DNA of 64,000 nt from Maribacter stanieri. Its GTDB lineage: Bacteria; Bacteroidota; Bacteroidia; Flavobacteriales; Flavobacteriaceae. The stretch lies in contig NZ_FOYX01000001.1 of NCBI RefSeq assembly GCF_900112245.1, forward strand, positions 2,157,856 through 2,221,855, written 5' to 3'. The first letter of the stretch is position 1. The number at the start of each line of letters is the position of its first letter. The position numbers and the translations under genes are program-made. Shown here piece by piece: positions 1 through 8,007 of this stretch. Under the pieces are notes generated by a model that saw only the letters and a list, made by a program, of their open reading frames with translations, was not told the origin of the DNA and did no database searches.

Positions 1-678
1 GGAATGTTTATGGTTGCAGCCTGCCCTGGTGGTAATATTTCTAATTTTATTTCTTATCTGTCAAAGGCTAATACTGCATTATCTGTAAGCCTAACGGCAA
101 TTGCAACTATTTTGGCAATAGTAATGACACCATTGAATTTTCATTTCTGGTCTATGCTGTATGAACCCAGTTCAAGTCTAATAAATGAAATTTCTATATC
201 ACCTTTAGAGATGGTCAAACTGGTCTTTTTGTTGTTAGGTCTTCCGTTAGTATTGGGTATGTATTTAAATTATAGTAACCCTGTGCTAGCTTTAAAAATA
301 GCTAAAAAGCTGAAAATAGTTTCACTAGTATTCTTTATTTGCTTAGTGTTTATAGCACTATATAATAACCGAGTAATTTTCATGGATTATATTCTTTATG
401 TTTTTTGGATTGTTCTAATTCATAATCTGGTAGCTTTTTCTACAGGATATAGTATGGGGAGATTATTTCATTTGCCAGAAGATAGTTTACGATCGATTAC
501 CATAGAAACCGGAATACAAAATTCTGGACTTGGGTTGTTATTAATTTTTACCTTCTTTGATGGTTTAGGAGGTATGGCATTACTTGCTGCATTTTGGGGG
601 ATTTGGCATATAATTTCTGGTTTAATTTTAGCTGCTTTTTGGAATAGAAAGTCGGTTGTTAAAGAGACTGTAGCTTGA
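1..678 (+). CDS. Bile acid:sodium symporter family protein, 3' part
   Basis: The reading frame is open at the window edge, so the N-terminus is missing; family members are about 300 residues and 225 are visible. The visible part carries the two signature segments of the BASS transporter fold: the CPGGNISN segment near the start (residues 7-14 from the first visible Met) and the TIETGIQNSGLG segment (about 167-178), whose Glu and Gln-Asn are known Na+-site residues in this family. The rest is a chain of hydrophobic helices. It is expected to be an inner-membrane, Na+-coupled transporter of an organic anion; the substrate cannot be read from sequence. Its stop codon overlaps the start of the following acyltransferase (TTGA), so the two are probably cotranscribed. 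Confidence 0.85.
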   Translation, partial: GMFMVAACPGGNISNFISYLSKANTALSVSLTAIATILAIVMTPLNFHFWSMLYEPSSSLINEISISPLEMVKLVFLLLGLPLVLGMYLNYSNPVLALKIAKKLKIVSLVFFICLVFIALYNNRVIFMDYILYVFWIVLIHNLVAFSTGYSMGRLFHLPEDSLRSITIETGIQNSGLGLLLIFTFFDGLGGMALLAAFWGIWHIISGLILAAFWNRKSVVKETVA

Positions 679-1727
679 GCGGATTTATTTATTCCATAGT
701 GAAAGTAATAGTGAAAACCGGACTTTACGGTTATCATAAAAAAATTACTATTTCAGGGCTAGAAAATATACCAGTAGATAAACCGGTAATGTTTCTACCT
801 AACCATCAAAGTGCCTTAATGGATGTGTTGTTGATTGCAACAGATTGTAATCGTAAACCTTATTTTTTAACCAGATCAGATGTTTTTAAAGGAAAATTTT
901 TAAAACGTGTTTTTAACTATTTTCAAATGTTACCCATTTATAGAATGCGTGATGGTAGGGGCACACTTTTTAATAATGATGCGATTTTTAATTCTTGTGC
1001 AGAAATTTTAAATAGGAGAGAGGCATTGCTTTTATTTCCGGAGGCAAATCATAGTTTGCAGCGAAGGGTTAGGCCGTTAAGTAAAGGGTTCACTAGAATA
1101 TTATTCAGGGCTTTTGAGCTTTACCCGGATTTAGATGTTCAATTAATTCCTGTAGGGTTTAATTATAAAAATGCAACACATTTTCCAGATGAAGTTTCTA
1201 TTTATTATGGTAAACCTATATCGGCTAAGAGGCTATTTAATGCAGCGGATTTAAACTCCTCTAGTCTTACTATCAAAAATAAGATTACAAGCAATTTACG
1301 GCAATTGACAACTCATATACCAAATGAAGAGCAATACGATGCTATAAACAATAGGCTGATAAATGAAAAAGCAGATTTTTTGAATCCTATTGCTATAAAT
1401 AAGAAAGTTAAGGCTTATTCAAAGCAGCATTTAGGCGATTCTAATGAAGTGGTTATTCCGAATCAAAATACTGATTTCTACAAATCAGTATTTAGTATTT
1501 TGAATTTTCCCGTTGTTATTGTCTGGCGATTATGGCTAAAGCCGAAGGTGCCAGAAGATGAGTTTATGGGAACTTTTAGATTCGCATTTGGCTTACTATC
1601 ATATCCTATTTACCTACTGTTACTTTTTATACTGTTATCAATATTTTCTACACTTAGTATTGCACTATTGATTACTGTAGTTTTAACTATGATAAACATT
1701 CTGCTGGTTAAATATGCTTTACGGTAA
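675..1727 (+). CDS. PlsC-like 1-acyl-glycerol-3-phosphate acyltransferase family protein
   Basis: A 350-residue protein with the acyltransferase signature NHQSALMD at 43-50 (the NHx4D catalytic motif) and the second block FPEANHS at 121-127, where the usual FPEG has Ala in place of Gly. IPVG at 158-161 corresponds to a later family block. The C-terminal ~50 residues are strongly hydrophobic and should form one or two membrane helices, longer than in E. coli PlsC. The family transfers fatty acyl groups to lysophosphatidate or related lysolipids at the inner membrane; the exact acceptor is not known. The start is TTG, overlapping the upstream stop codon. No ATG lies closer in frame, which supports translational coupling with the transporter gene. 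Confidence 0.85.
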   Translation: MSGFIYSIVKVIVKTGLYGYHKKITISGLENIPVDKPVMFLPNHQSALMDVLLIATDCNRKPYFLTRSDVFKGKFLKRVFNYFQMLPIYRMRDGRGTLFNNDAIFNSCAEILNRREALLLFPEANHSLQRRVRPLSKGFTRILFRAFELYPDLDVQLIPVGFNYKNATHFPDEVSIYYGKPISAKRLFNAADLNSSSLTIKNKITSNLRQLTTHIPNEEQYDAINNRLINEKADFLNPIAINKKVKAYSKQHLGDSNEVVIPNQNTDFYKSVFSILNFPVVIVWRLWLKPKVPEDEFMGTFRFAFGLLSYPIYLLLLFILLSIFSTLSIALLITVVLTMINILLVKYALR

Positions 1728-1752
1728 AGTATGAAATAAAAAGCCGTAAAAT

Positions 1753-1784
1753 AAAAACGACCCTTATACTTAAGGGTCGTTTTT
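1753..1784. terminator. Bidirectional intrinsic terminator
   Basis: A 14-bp perfect stem (AAAAACGACCCTTA at 1753-1766 and its complement at 1771-1784) with a 4-base loop TACT. The A-run on one side and T-run on the other let it serve both the acyltransferase gene (plus) and the DUF3276 gene (minus), which converge here. Confidence 0.9.
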
Positions 1785-1807
1785 GATATTTTAGTAAAAG
1801 ATTTTAA

Positions 1808-2191
1808 TTAAATATCCTCGAAGCTTACATCTGTAAAACTAGAAGTGTTGGTAGATGTATTTTCTACTGGTACTTCAATTTCAGCTTCTTCTTTTTTAAA
1901 GTCTTTTTGGTGTCTCTCAGAGATAACTTCAGAACCTTTTTCGTTAATTATAAAATCCATCATTTCTTCAACGTTCTCTTTAAAAGCATCAAAGTCTTCT
2001 TTGTATAAATAAATTTTATGCTTTTTGTAATGGAACGATCCATCGTCATGTGTAAATTTCTTACTTTCTGTAATTGTCAAATAATAATCCCCAGCCTTAG
2101 TACTTCTTACATCGAAAAAGTACGTTCTTCTACCTGCCCGTAAAACTTTGGAGTGAATTTCTTCCTGATCTGATAAATCTCTTTCGCTCAT
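1808..2191 (-). CDS. PUR family DNA/RNA-binding protein (DUF3276)
   Basis: A 127-residue protein whose first ~90 residues match the DUF3276/PUR-alpha-like family of Bacteroidota and spirochaetes (segments RRTYFFDVRSTKAGDYYLTI and KIYLYKEDFDAF). The fold is a PUR repeat that binds single-stranded DNA or RNA; the borrelial relative acts as a nucleic-acid-binding regulator. The last ~35 residues are acidic and Thr/Ser-rich, presumably disordered. It is monocistronic: its 3' end shares a terminator with the convergent acyltransferase gene. Its RNA or DNA target in this organism is unknown. Confidence 0.85.
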   Translation of the reverse strand: MSERDLSDQEEIHSKVLRAGRRTYFFDVRSTKAGDYYLTITESKKFTHDDGSFHYKKHKIYLYKEDFDAFKENVEEMMDFIINEKGSEVISERHQKDFKKEEAEIEVPVENTSTNTSSFTDVSFEDI

Positions 2192-2256
2192 TTCTAATGT
2201 TTAGTGTCGTTATACTATCAAAAATGAAAAAAAAAACGCTATCCGACAACAATTTT

Positions 2257-4008
2257 CTAATTTTCTTTCTCGGAGAGCTGTTTGTGATAGAGGTCTTTAT
2301 AATACCCTTCTTGGGTATTTAATTCATCGTGGGTACCCTCTTGAATGAGTCTGCCATCATCTAAAACCAAAATTTTATCAGCATTTTTAGCCGATGATAC
2401 TCTATGACTTACAATTAATGTAGTTCTATTCTTAGAAGCTTTTTTAAGATTATTTAAAATTTCTTCTTCGGTTTCGGTATCAACTGCAGAAAGGCAATCA
2501 TCGAATAAATAGATTTGTGGTTTTTTAATTAAAGCTCTTGCAATTGAAACTCTTTGCTTTTGTCCTCCACTTAATGTAATGCCTCTTTCGCCAAGAACAG
2601 TATCGTACTTTTTAGAGAAGCCCATAATATTTTCATGAACTACAGCATCTTTAGCTATATCTATAATTTCTTGGTCTGTTGCATTTTCTTTCCCAAACTT
2701 AATGTTGTTCTTAATACTGTCAGAGAATAAGAATGCATCTTGCGGTACTGCACCAATAGATTCTCTTAAACTAGTAAGGTCTATGCTCTTTATTGGCTCG
2801 TTATCAATTAAGATTTCTCCAGAAGTAGTGTCGTATAATCGTGCTACCAAATCAAGAATAGTAGATTTTCCAGAACCTGTTTTGCCAATAATAGCTGTAG
2901 TCTCGCCTTCATTTATAGTGAACGATAAATGTTTTAGGGCATTTATGTTAGTGTCTTGGTAAGTGAAATCTACATCTTTAAATTCAATTTTGCCTTTTAC
3001 CTTGTGCTCATGAGTAGGAGTGTTTTTTAATTCAGATTCTTGATTTAAAAATTCATTGATACGCTCTTGACTTGCTGCTGCTCTTTGTACAATAGAAGTT
3101 AGCCACCCAACAATAGCAACTGGCCATGTTAACATATTTACATATAATATGAATTCAGCTATAAGCCCAACTTCAATTTCACCCGCTAAATATTGTTTGC
3201 CTCCAATATATATGACCAAAATATTACTGATTCCTATTAAAAGAATCATTAAAGGAAAAAACCAAGCGTTTACTTTTGCTAGACTTACACTTTTTTCTTT
3301 TCCCTCGATGGCAAGATTTACTAAGTCATTATTTGTTTGTGGTTCTAATGCGTACGCCTTAATAACAGATACCCCAGAAAATATTTCTTGTGTAAACGTG
3401 GATAAAGTTGATAGGTATTGTTGTACTATAGTGCTTCTTTTATGGATTACTTTACTTATTTGATAAATTAAAACAGATAAGATTGGTAAAGGCAATAGGG
3501 TGTAAGCAGCCAATGTTGGTGCTTTAATAAACATTAATGGTATTAAACATGCAAACAAGGTTAAGGTCTGTATACCATACATAATTGCAGGTCCTGCGTA
3601 CATTCTAACTTCATTAACATCTTCACTAATTCTATTCATTAAATCTCCTGTTCTATTTTTTTTGTAGAAGTTGAGACTTAGTTTTTGGTAGTGATCAAAT
3701 ATTTCATTTTTAAGATCATATTCAATATACCTAGATATGTTGATAATTAGTTGACGCATTAAAAATGTAAAAAAACCAGATAATAAAGCAGCGCCAACAA
3801 TAATTAAAATATATTCCATTAATAATTCTTGCGCAGTAGATTTTTCTATTTCTGCCTTTATATATTGCTCTACTACGGTAATAGAGTTATTTACATATGA
3901 GGGCATAATCAGTTGAAAAAGCCTGGCTACCACGGTAATAATGATTCCGAGAAAAAGCTTAAGCCAATATTTTTTAAAGTATTTATTAAGGTGCTTAAGT
4001 TCTTTCAT
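2257..4008 (-). CDS. ABC exporter, fused permease-ATPase, MdlA type
   Basis: A 583-residue half-transporter: a six-helix exporter membrane domain (about 1-320) followed by an ATPase domain (about 340-575). Visible motifs are Walker A GKTGSGKST (375-383), Q-loop Q423, signature LSGGQ (479-483), Walker B IYLFDD (499-504) and H-loop His535. The residue after the Walker B Asp, normally the catalytic Glu, is Asp504, followed by CLSAVD. This is the pattern of the degenerate half of heterodimeric exporters such as MdlA or YheI/BmrC. No partner half-transporter lies beside it. The cargo (lipid, peptide or drug) is not indicated. It lies 65 bp upstream of the PUR gene on the same strand and may be transcribed separately. 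Confidence 0.88.
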   Translation of the reverse strand: MKELKHLNKYFKKYWLKLFLGIIITVVARLFQLIMPSYVNNSITVVEQYIKAEIEKSTAQELLMEYILIIVGAALLSGFFTFLMRQLIINISRYIEYDLKNEIFDHYQKLSLNFYKKNRTGDLMNRISEDVNEVRMYAGPAIMYGIQTLTLFACLIPLMFIKAPTLAAYTLLPLPILSVLIYQISKVIHKRSTIVQQYLSTLSTFTQEIFSGVSVIKAYALEPQTNNDLVNLAIEGKEKSVSLAKVNAWFFPLMILLIGISNILVIYIGGKQYLAGEIEVGLIAEFILYVNMLTWPVAIVGWLTSIVQRAAASQERINEFLNQESELKNTPTHEHKVKGKIEFKDVDFTYQDTNINALKHLSFTINEGETTAIIGKTGSGKSTILDLVARLYDTTSGEILIDNEPIKSIDLTSLRESIGAVPQDAFLFSDSIKNNIKFGKENATDQEIIDIAKDAVVHENIMGFSKKYDTVLGERGITLSGGQKQRVSIARALIKKPQIYLFDDCLSAVDTETEEEILNNLKKASKNRTTLIVSHRVSSAKNADKILVLDDGRLIQEGTHDELNTQEGYYKDLYHKQLSEKEN

Positions 4009-4108
4009 AGGTAGTAAAAAAGAGAATAATATAGATTTCTGAGGTCAAAGATAGTTTTTTGACCTAAAACCATATGTTATAAATAAGCTAAGATAAATAC
4101 GATTGCTA

Positions 4109-4139
4109 TTGTGACCCTTTAAATAGATACTTACCTTTG
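4109..4139 (+). promoter_or_regulatory. Bacteroidota-type promoter for nusB
   Basis: TTG at 4109-4111, a 20-base spacer, then TACCTTTG at 4132-4139, matching the flavobacterial -33 TTG / -7 TAnnTTTG consensus. The predicted transcript start near 4143 gives a leader of about 37 bases before the nusB ATG. Confidence 0.6.
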
Positions 4140-4179
4140 CGGCTTTAATTAATAATTTATTAAAAAAAGTTCTTTAAAA

Positions 4180-5127
4180 ATGCTTACAAGAAGGCACATT
4201 AGGGTTAAGGTAATGCAGAGTATATATGCTCTTATCCAATCTAAGGATGATTCATTACAGAAACAAGAGAAGTTTTTAAAAGTAAGCATAGAGAATACAT
4301 ATACCCTGTATTTGTTGTGGCTTAGTCTTTTCGTAGAAATACAAAAAAGGGCTGCAGACCAAATTTCTCTTTCTGCTAACAAATATATTAGCGATAAAAA
4401 GAATGAATTTCCAAATCCTAAAAAGTTTATTCAAAACAGATTGTTATTACAAATTGTAGAGAATAAAACCCTAGAGGAAGAAATTACCCATAGAAAATTA
4501 GACAACTGGTACTTGAACGAAGAGTATGTAAAACTTATCTATAAAGAAATTATAGAGAGCGAAGTATACCAAGAATACATGTCTACACCAGAAAGCGATT
4601 ATGCTGCAGATAAAGAATTGGTATTGAACTTGTTCAAAAACATCATAGCGCCTAACGAGAAAATCTACGATTATTTCGAAGATGATAAATTAACATGGGT
4701 AGATGATATTCCTATTGTTAACACCTTTGTTTTAAAGCATCTTAAAAAAGTAAAGCAAGTTCATCCAGAATCATACTTTTTGCCAAGTCTTTTAAAAGAT
4801 GATGAGGATATGACTTTTGCTATGCAATTACTTTCTAGAACATTATTGAAAAATGATGCTTTAGAAAAGGAAATTGAAGGCAAAACACCAAATTGGGATA
4901 AAGATCGTATTGCAGGTATTGATAGTATACTATTGAAAATGGCAATTTGTGAGTTATTACATTTCCCATCTATACCAGAAAGGGTAACAATAAACGAGTA
5001 TTTAGAAATTGCTAAAGAATATTCTACGCCAAAAAGTAGCATCTTTATAAACGGAATTTTGGATAAGCTTACTAAAGAATACAAGTCAGAAGGAAAGCTT
5101 AACAAAATGGGTAGGGGTCTATTATAA
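4180..5127 (+). CDS. nusB: Transcription antitermination factor NusB
   Basis: A 315-residue protein; the last ~130 residues carry the NusB/RsmB helical domain (for example KTPNWDKDRIAGIDSILLKM and the start MLTRRHIRVKVMQSIYAL typical of NusB). The protein is about twice the length of E. coli NusB because a long helical segment sits between the first helix and the C-terminal core, as is usual in Bacteroidota. NusB with NusE binds boxA RNA and supports antitermination of rRNA operons. It is the first gene of a plus-strand unit with the DUF1573 lipoprotein and yajC, a common flavobacterial order. Confidence 0.93.
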   Translation: MLTRRHIRVKVMQSIYALIQSKDDSLQKQEKFLKVSIENTYTLYLLWLSLFVEIQKRAADQISLSANKYISDKKNEFPNPKKFIQNRLLLQIVENKTLEEEITHRKLDNWYLNEEYVKLIYKEIIESEVYQEYMSTPESDYAADKELVLNLFKNIIAPNEKIYDYFEDDKLTWVDDIPIVNTFVLKHLKKVKQVHPESYFLPSLLKDDEDMTFAMQLLSRTLLKNDALEKEIEGKTPNWDKDRIAGIDSILLKMAICELLHFPSIPERVTINEYLEIAKEYSTPKSSIFINGILDKLTKEYKSEGKLNKMGRGLL

Positions 5128-5170
5128 AAATATTTTATAATTTTACAATTAATTGATAAATCTAAATAGT

Positions 5171-5641
5171 ATGAAAAAATTAGTTCTAATTGTTGGTCTT
5201 GTATCAATGGTAGCTTTTACTTCTTGTAAAGATAATGCGTCTAGCAAGATAAAAACGGATAACGTAACAGAGGCTGCAGTAAGAGATGAGGCAGCAAAAG
5301 CAGTACCTGTAATGTCTTTTGAAAAGGCAGAACATGATTTTGGTACAATTGAGCAAGGAACACCTCAAGAAACAGTTTTTACATTTACCAATACAGGTAA
5401 TGCGCCACTTATTATTACTGATGCAAAAAGTAGCTGTGGTTGTACTGTGCCTAACCCACCAAAAGATCCAATCGCACCAGGTGAAACAGGTGAGTTGAAA
5501 GTTAATTTTAACGGTTCAGGTCAAAACCAAGTAACTAAAACTATTACGGTTACTGCAAATACAGAAAAAGGTTCAGAGCTTTTAAGAATTAAAGCTTTTG
5601 TTAACCCAAAAGGAGCAGCTCCATTAGGACCTGTTAAATAA
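5171..5641 (+). CDS. DUF1573 domain lipoprotein
   Basis: A 156-residue protein starting at the ATG at 5171 (an in-frame TTG 18 bases earlier would place extra residues ahead of the signal peptide and is less likely). MKKLVLIVGLVSMVAFTSC is a lipoprotein signal peptide ending in a TSC lipobox. The rest is one DUF1573 module, an Ig-like beta-sandwich (blocks HDFGTIEQGTPQETVFTFTN and SSCGCTVPNPPKDPIAPGE). DUF1573 proteins are abundant in Bacteroidota and presumably periplasmic or surface-exposed; their role is not established. It sits between nusB and yajC with 43- and 24-base gaps, so it is probably cotranscribed with both. Confidence 0.88.
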   Translation: MKKLVLIVGLVSMVAFTSCKDNASSKIKTDNVTEAAVRDEAAKAVPVMSFEKAEHDFGTIEQGTPQETVFTFTNTGNAPLIITDAKSSCGCTVPNPPKDPIAPGETGELKVNFNGSGQNQVTKTITVTANTEKGSELLRIKAFVNPKGAAPLGPVK

Positions 5642-5665
5642 TTATAAATTACAGATATACCAAAA

Positions 5666-5953
5666 ATGGGTGATATAGGGCAGTTTCTTCCGATGATTTT
5701 AATATTTGTGGTCGCATATTTTTTTATGATCAGACCTCAAATGAAAAGACAAAAGGATGAAAAGAAGTTTTCGGCAGAATTAAAACGTGGTGATCGTGTT
5801 ATTACCAAAAGTGGTCTGCACGGAAAAGTAGTGGATTTGAATGATAAAGATTTTTCATGTGTAATTGAAACAATGGCTGGAAAATTAAAGTTTGATAGAT
5901 CTGCCATCTCCATGGAAATGAGCACTAAATTAAATGCTCCAGAAAAAAAATAG
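5666..5953 (+). CDS. yajC: Sec translocase accessory subunit YajC
   Basis: A 95-residue single-span membrane protein. The N-terminal helix (about 9-25) is followed by the family block MIRPQMKRQKDEKKF and a small cytoplasmic domain with the typical GDRVITKSGLHGKV segment. YajC associates with SecDF at the inner membrane and assists protein export. It is the last gene of the nusB unit, followed directly by an intrinsic terminator. Confidence 0.95.
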   Translation: MGDIGQFLPMILIFVVAYFFMIRPQMKRQKDEKKFSAELKRGDRVITKSGLHGKVVDLNDKDFSCVIETMAGKLKFDRSAISMEMSTKLNAPEKK

Positions 5954-5974
5954 ATTTTTTTCAAAATTCATATT

Positions 5975-6008
5975 AAAAACACCGATGTAAACATCGGTGT
6001 TTTTTTTT
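5975..6008 (+). terminator. Intrinsic terminator after yajC
   Basis: A stem with arms ACACCGATGT and ACATCGGTGT (about 5979-5988 and 5991-6000) flanked by an A-run and followed by nine T residues. It closes the nusB-DUF1573-yajC unit. Confidence 0.9.
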
Positions 6009-6048
6009 GCTCAAATGTGGTATATTTAAATACACTTAAATCAACAAC

Positions 6049-7398
6049 ATGCCACATAACAGAAGAAATTTTATTAGAAAAAGTACTGCAGGATTAGTAT
6101 TGACAGGTGCCTCGTTTATGTTTCCAATGGAACTCCTGTCAATGATGCGAAAAAAAGTTGGAGCCAATGACACTATAAATGTTGGCTTGGTTGGTTGTAA
6201 AGGAATGGGATTTTCCGATTTAACTTCATTTCTTAAAATAAGTGAAATTAATGTCATTGCCTTATGTGATGTTGATGAAAATGTATTGCGAGAAAGAACA
6301 GCCGATTTGGAAAAGGCAGGTATTAAGAAGCCAAAATGGTATGTAGATTATAGAAAGTTATTAGAGAATAAAGATATTGATGTGGTGATTATTGGTACGC
6401 CAGATCATTGGCACTGTCTGCAATTAACCGATGCATTACAGGCAGGTAAAGATGTATACTGTGAGAAGCCTATAGCCAATTCCGTACAAGAGGCAAATAT
6501 AATGCTAGACTTTGTGCAGTCTAGAGATAGAATGGTGCAAATAGGACAGTGGCAACGTAGTCAGCCACATTTTGTAGATGCTATTAAATATGTCCATTCC
6601 GGTGCGCTAGGTGAAATTCGATTGGCAAAAGCATGGGCGTACCAAGGCTGGATGAAACCTGTACCTGTTGTACCAGATACCACTGTGCCTGCAGGTGTGG
6701 ATTATAAAATGTGGCTAGGTCCAGCTCCAGAAAGAGCGTTCAATAAAAATAGATTTCATTTCGATTTTAGGTGGTTTTGGGATTATGCTGGCGGATTAAT
6801 GACAGATTGGGGAGTCCATTTAATGGACTATGCTTTATATGGTATGAAAGCAGAAACTCCAAAATCGGTAATGGCACTTGGTGGAAAATTTGCTTACCCG
6901 AACGATGCCTCTGAAACTCCAGATACATTACAGACCGTTTACGAATATGATGGATTTTCCATTTTATGGGAGCATGCAACAGGTATTGATGGTGGTAATT
7001 ATGGAAGAAACCACGGCATAGCCTTTATAGGTAATAACGGTACACTAGTTTTGGATAGAGGAGGTTGGGAAGTAATTCCCGAAAAAGAGTTTCAGGGTTG
7101 GGGCAAGGAAGGTATTCCTAAGATGGAAGCCATGTCTCACGATAATGGTGGTTTGAGTGGCTTGGACCTACACACCCAAAATTTTATAGAAGCTGTAAAA
7201 AGCAGAGATAATTCTAAATTAAATGCACCTATTAAAGTGGGGTATGATGCTGCATTAGTTTCACATATGGGGAATGTGGCTTTTAAAACGGGAAACAGAA
7301 TTTATTGGGATGAAACTGCAGGTCAGTTTAAAAATGAAGAAGCTAATCAGTTCCTAAAAGCTAATTATCATAATGGTTGGAAACTGCCAACCTTATAA
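6049..7398 (+). CDS. Tat-exported Gfo/Idh/MocA family oxidoreductase
   Basis: A 449-residue protein with a twin-arginine signal (NRRNFIRKS at 4-12 and a hydrophobic stretch to about residue 30). The Rossmann domain follows, with GLVGCKGMG (46-54) for the dinucleotide, TPDHWH (117-122) and CEKPIA (138-143), the family's conserved Lys-Pro. The C-terminal half is the Gfo/Idh/MocA alpha/beta domain. Relatives are NAD(P)-dependent sugar or sugar-acid oxidoreductases or glycosidases using NAD+ as a tight cofactor; Tat export implies folding with bound cofactor before transport. A near-consensus -7 element TATATTTA at 6021-6028 lies close to the ATG. The substrate is unknown. Its end is five bases from the convergent YdeI-like gene. 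Confidence 0.88.
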   Translation: MPHNRRNFIRKSTAGLVLTGASFMFPMELLSMMRKKVGANDTINVGLVGCKGMGFSDLTSFLKISEINVIALCDVDENVLRERTADLEKAGIKKPKWYVDYRKLLENKDIDVVIIGTPDHWHCLQLTDALQAGKDVYCEKPIANSVQEANIMLDFVQSRDRMVQIGQWQRSQPHFVDAIKYVHSGALGEIRLAKAWAYQGWMKPVPVVPDTTVPAGVDYKMWLGPAPERAFNKNRFHFDFRWFWDYAGGLMTDWGVHLMDYALYGMKAETPKSVMALGGKFAYPNDASETPDTLQTVYEYDGFSILWEHATGIDGGNYGRNHGIAFIGNNGTLVLDRGGWEVIPEKEFQGWGKEGIPKMEAMSHDNGGLSGLDLHTQNFIEAVKSRDNSKLNAPIKVGYDAALVSHMGNVAFKTGNRIYWDETAGQFKNEEANQFLKANYHNGWKLPTL

Positions 7399-7403
7399 AG
7401 TAT

Positions 7404-8003
7404 TTATTTTCGGTAAATGTCATTAAGACCTTTACCTGCTAAAATTAACGGAACTATTTTGACAAGTCTTGATAGTTTCGTTTTTTCTTGCTTAGCTGTA
7501 GTTATATACTCAACGTATTCTTGTTGTTTTGAATGGGTAAGTTTGCTAAATGAGTCTTTAAGCTCAGAGTTTTTATTAAACTCCTGAGTTAAAAGTAGCG
7601 GAACTTCAATTTTACCTTTTGGTTTTTTAGAGATTTTTAATTGTAATCCTTTTTTTTGGTTTTCAATGGCTTCATTTATATAATCTGTAACGCTCGTTTT
7701 CTTAACTTCCTCTAGATTTAAAAATTTCCAATGCCGCATGGCTTTTGTTTTGCCTTCTTGTGCATTTTCAAGCACTTTCTTAGGGTCATTTAAAAAGACA
7801 CCATTAAAAAACCAAATACCAAAATGGGTTTTAAATTTACCGATGGCGATAACATTTTTGCCATCGATCATATAGGTGGGGAAACTCCATTTATAAGTTT
7901 CCGTTAAACCACAAGCTAAAGCAAGTTTTCTCAATGCGGCAACACCATTTTTAAAATGGTGCGGCTCATCATAGAATTTATCTAATTTCTCTTGTTTTTC
8001 CAT
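7404..8003 (-). CDS. YdeI/OmpD-associated family protein with DUF1801 domain
   Basis: A 199-residue cytoplasmic protein in two parts: an N-terminal DUF1801 fold (about 10-110, with CGLTETYKWSFPTYMIDGKN and HFGIWFFNGVFL) and a C-terminal YdeI/OmpD-associated helical segment (about 140-199). This pairing is common in Bacteroidota, and a role in antimicrobial tolerance has been proposed for YdeI, but the molecular function is unproven. It is downstream of pepT on the same strand with a 4-base gap, so both are probably on one transcript. Confidence 0.8.
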   Translation of the reverse strand: MEKQEKLDKFYDEPHHFKNGVAALRKLALACGLTETYKWSFPTYMIDGKNVIAIGKFKTHFGIWFFNGVFLNDPKKVLENAQEGKTKAMRHWKFLNLEEVKKTSVTDYINEAIENQKKGLQLKISKKPKGKIEVPLLLTQEFNKNSELKDSFSKLTHSKQQEYVEYITTAKQEKTKLSRLVKIVPLILAGKGLNDIYRK

Positions 8004-8007
8004 AGTG

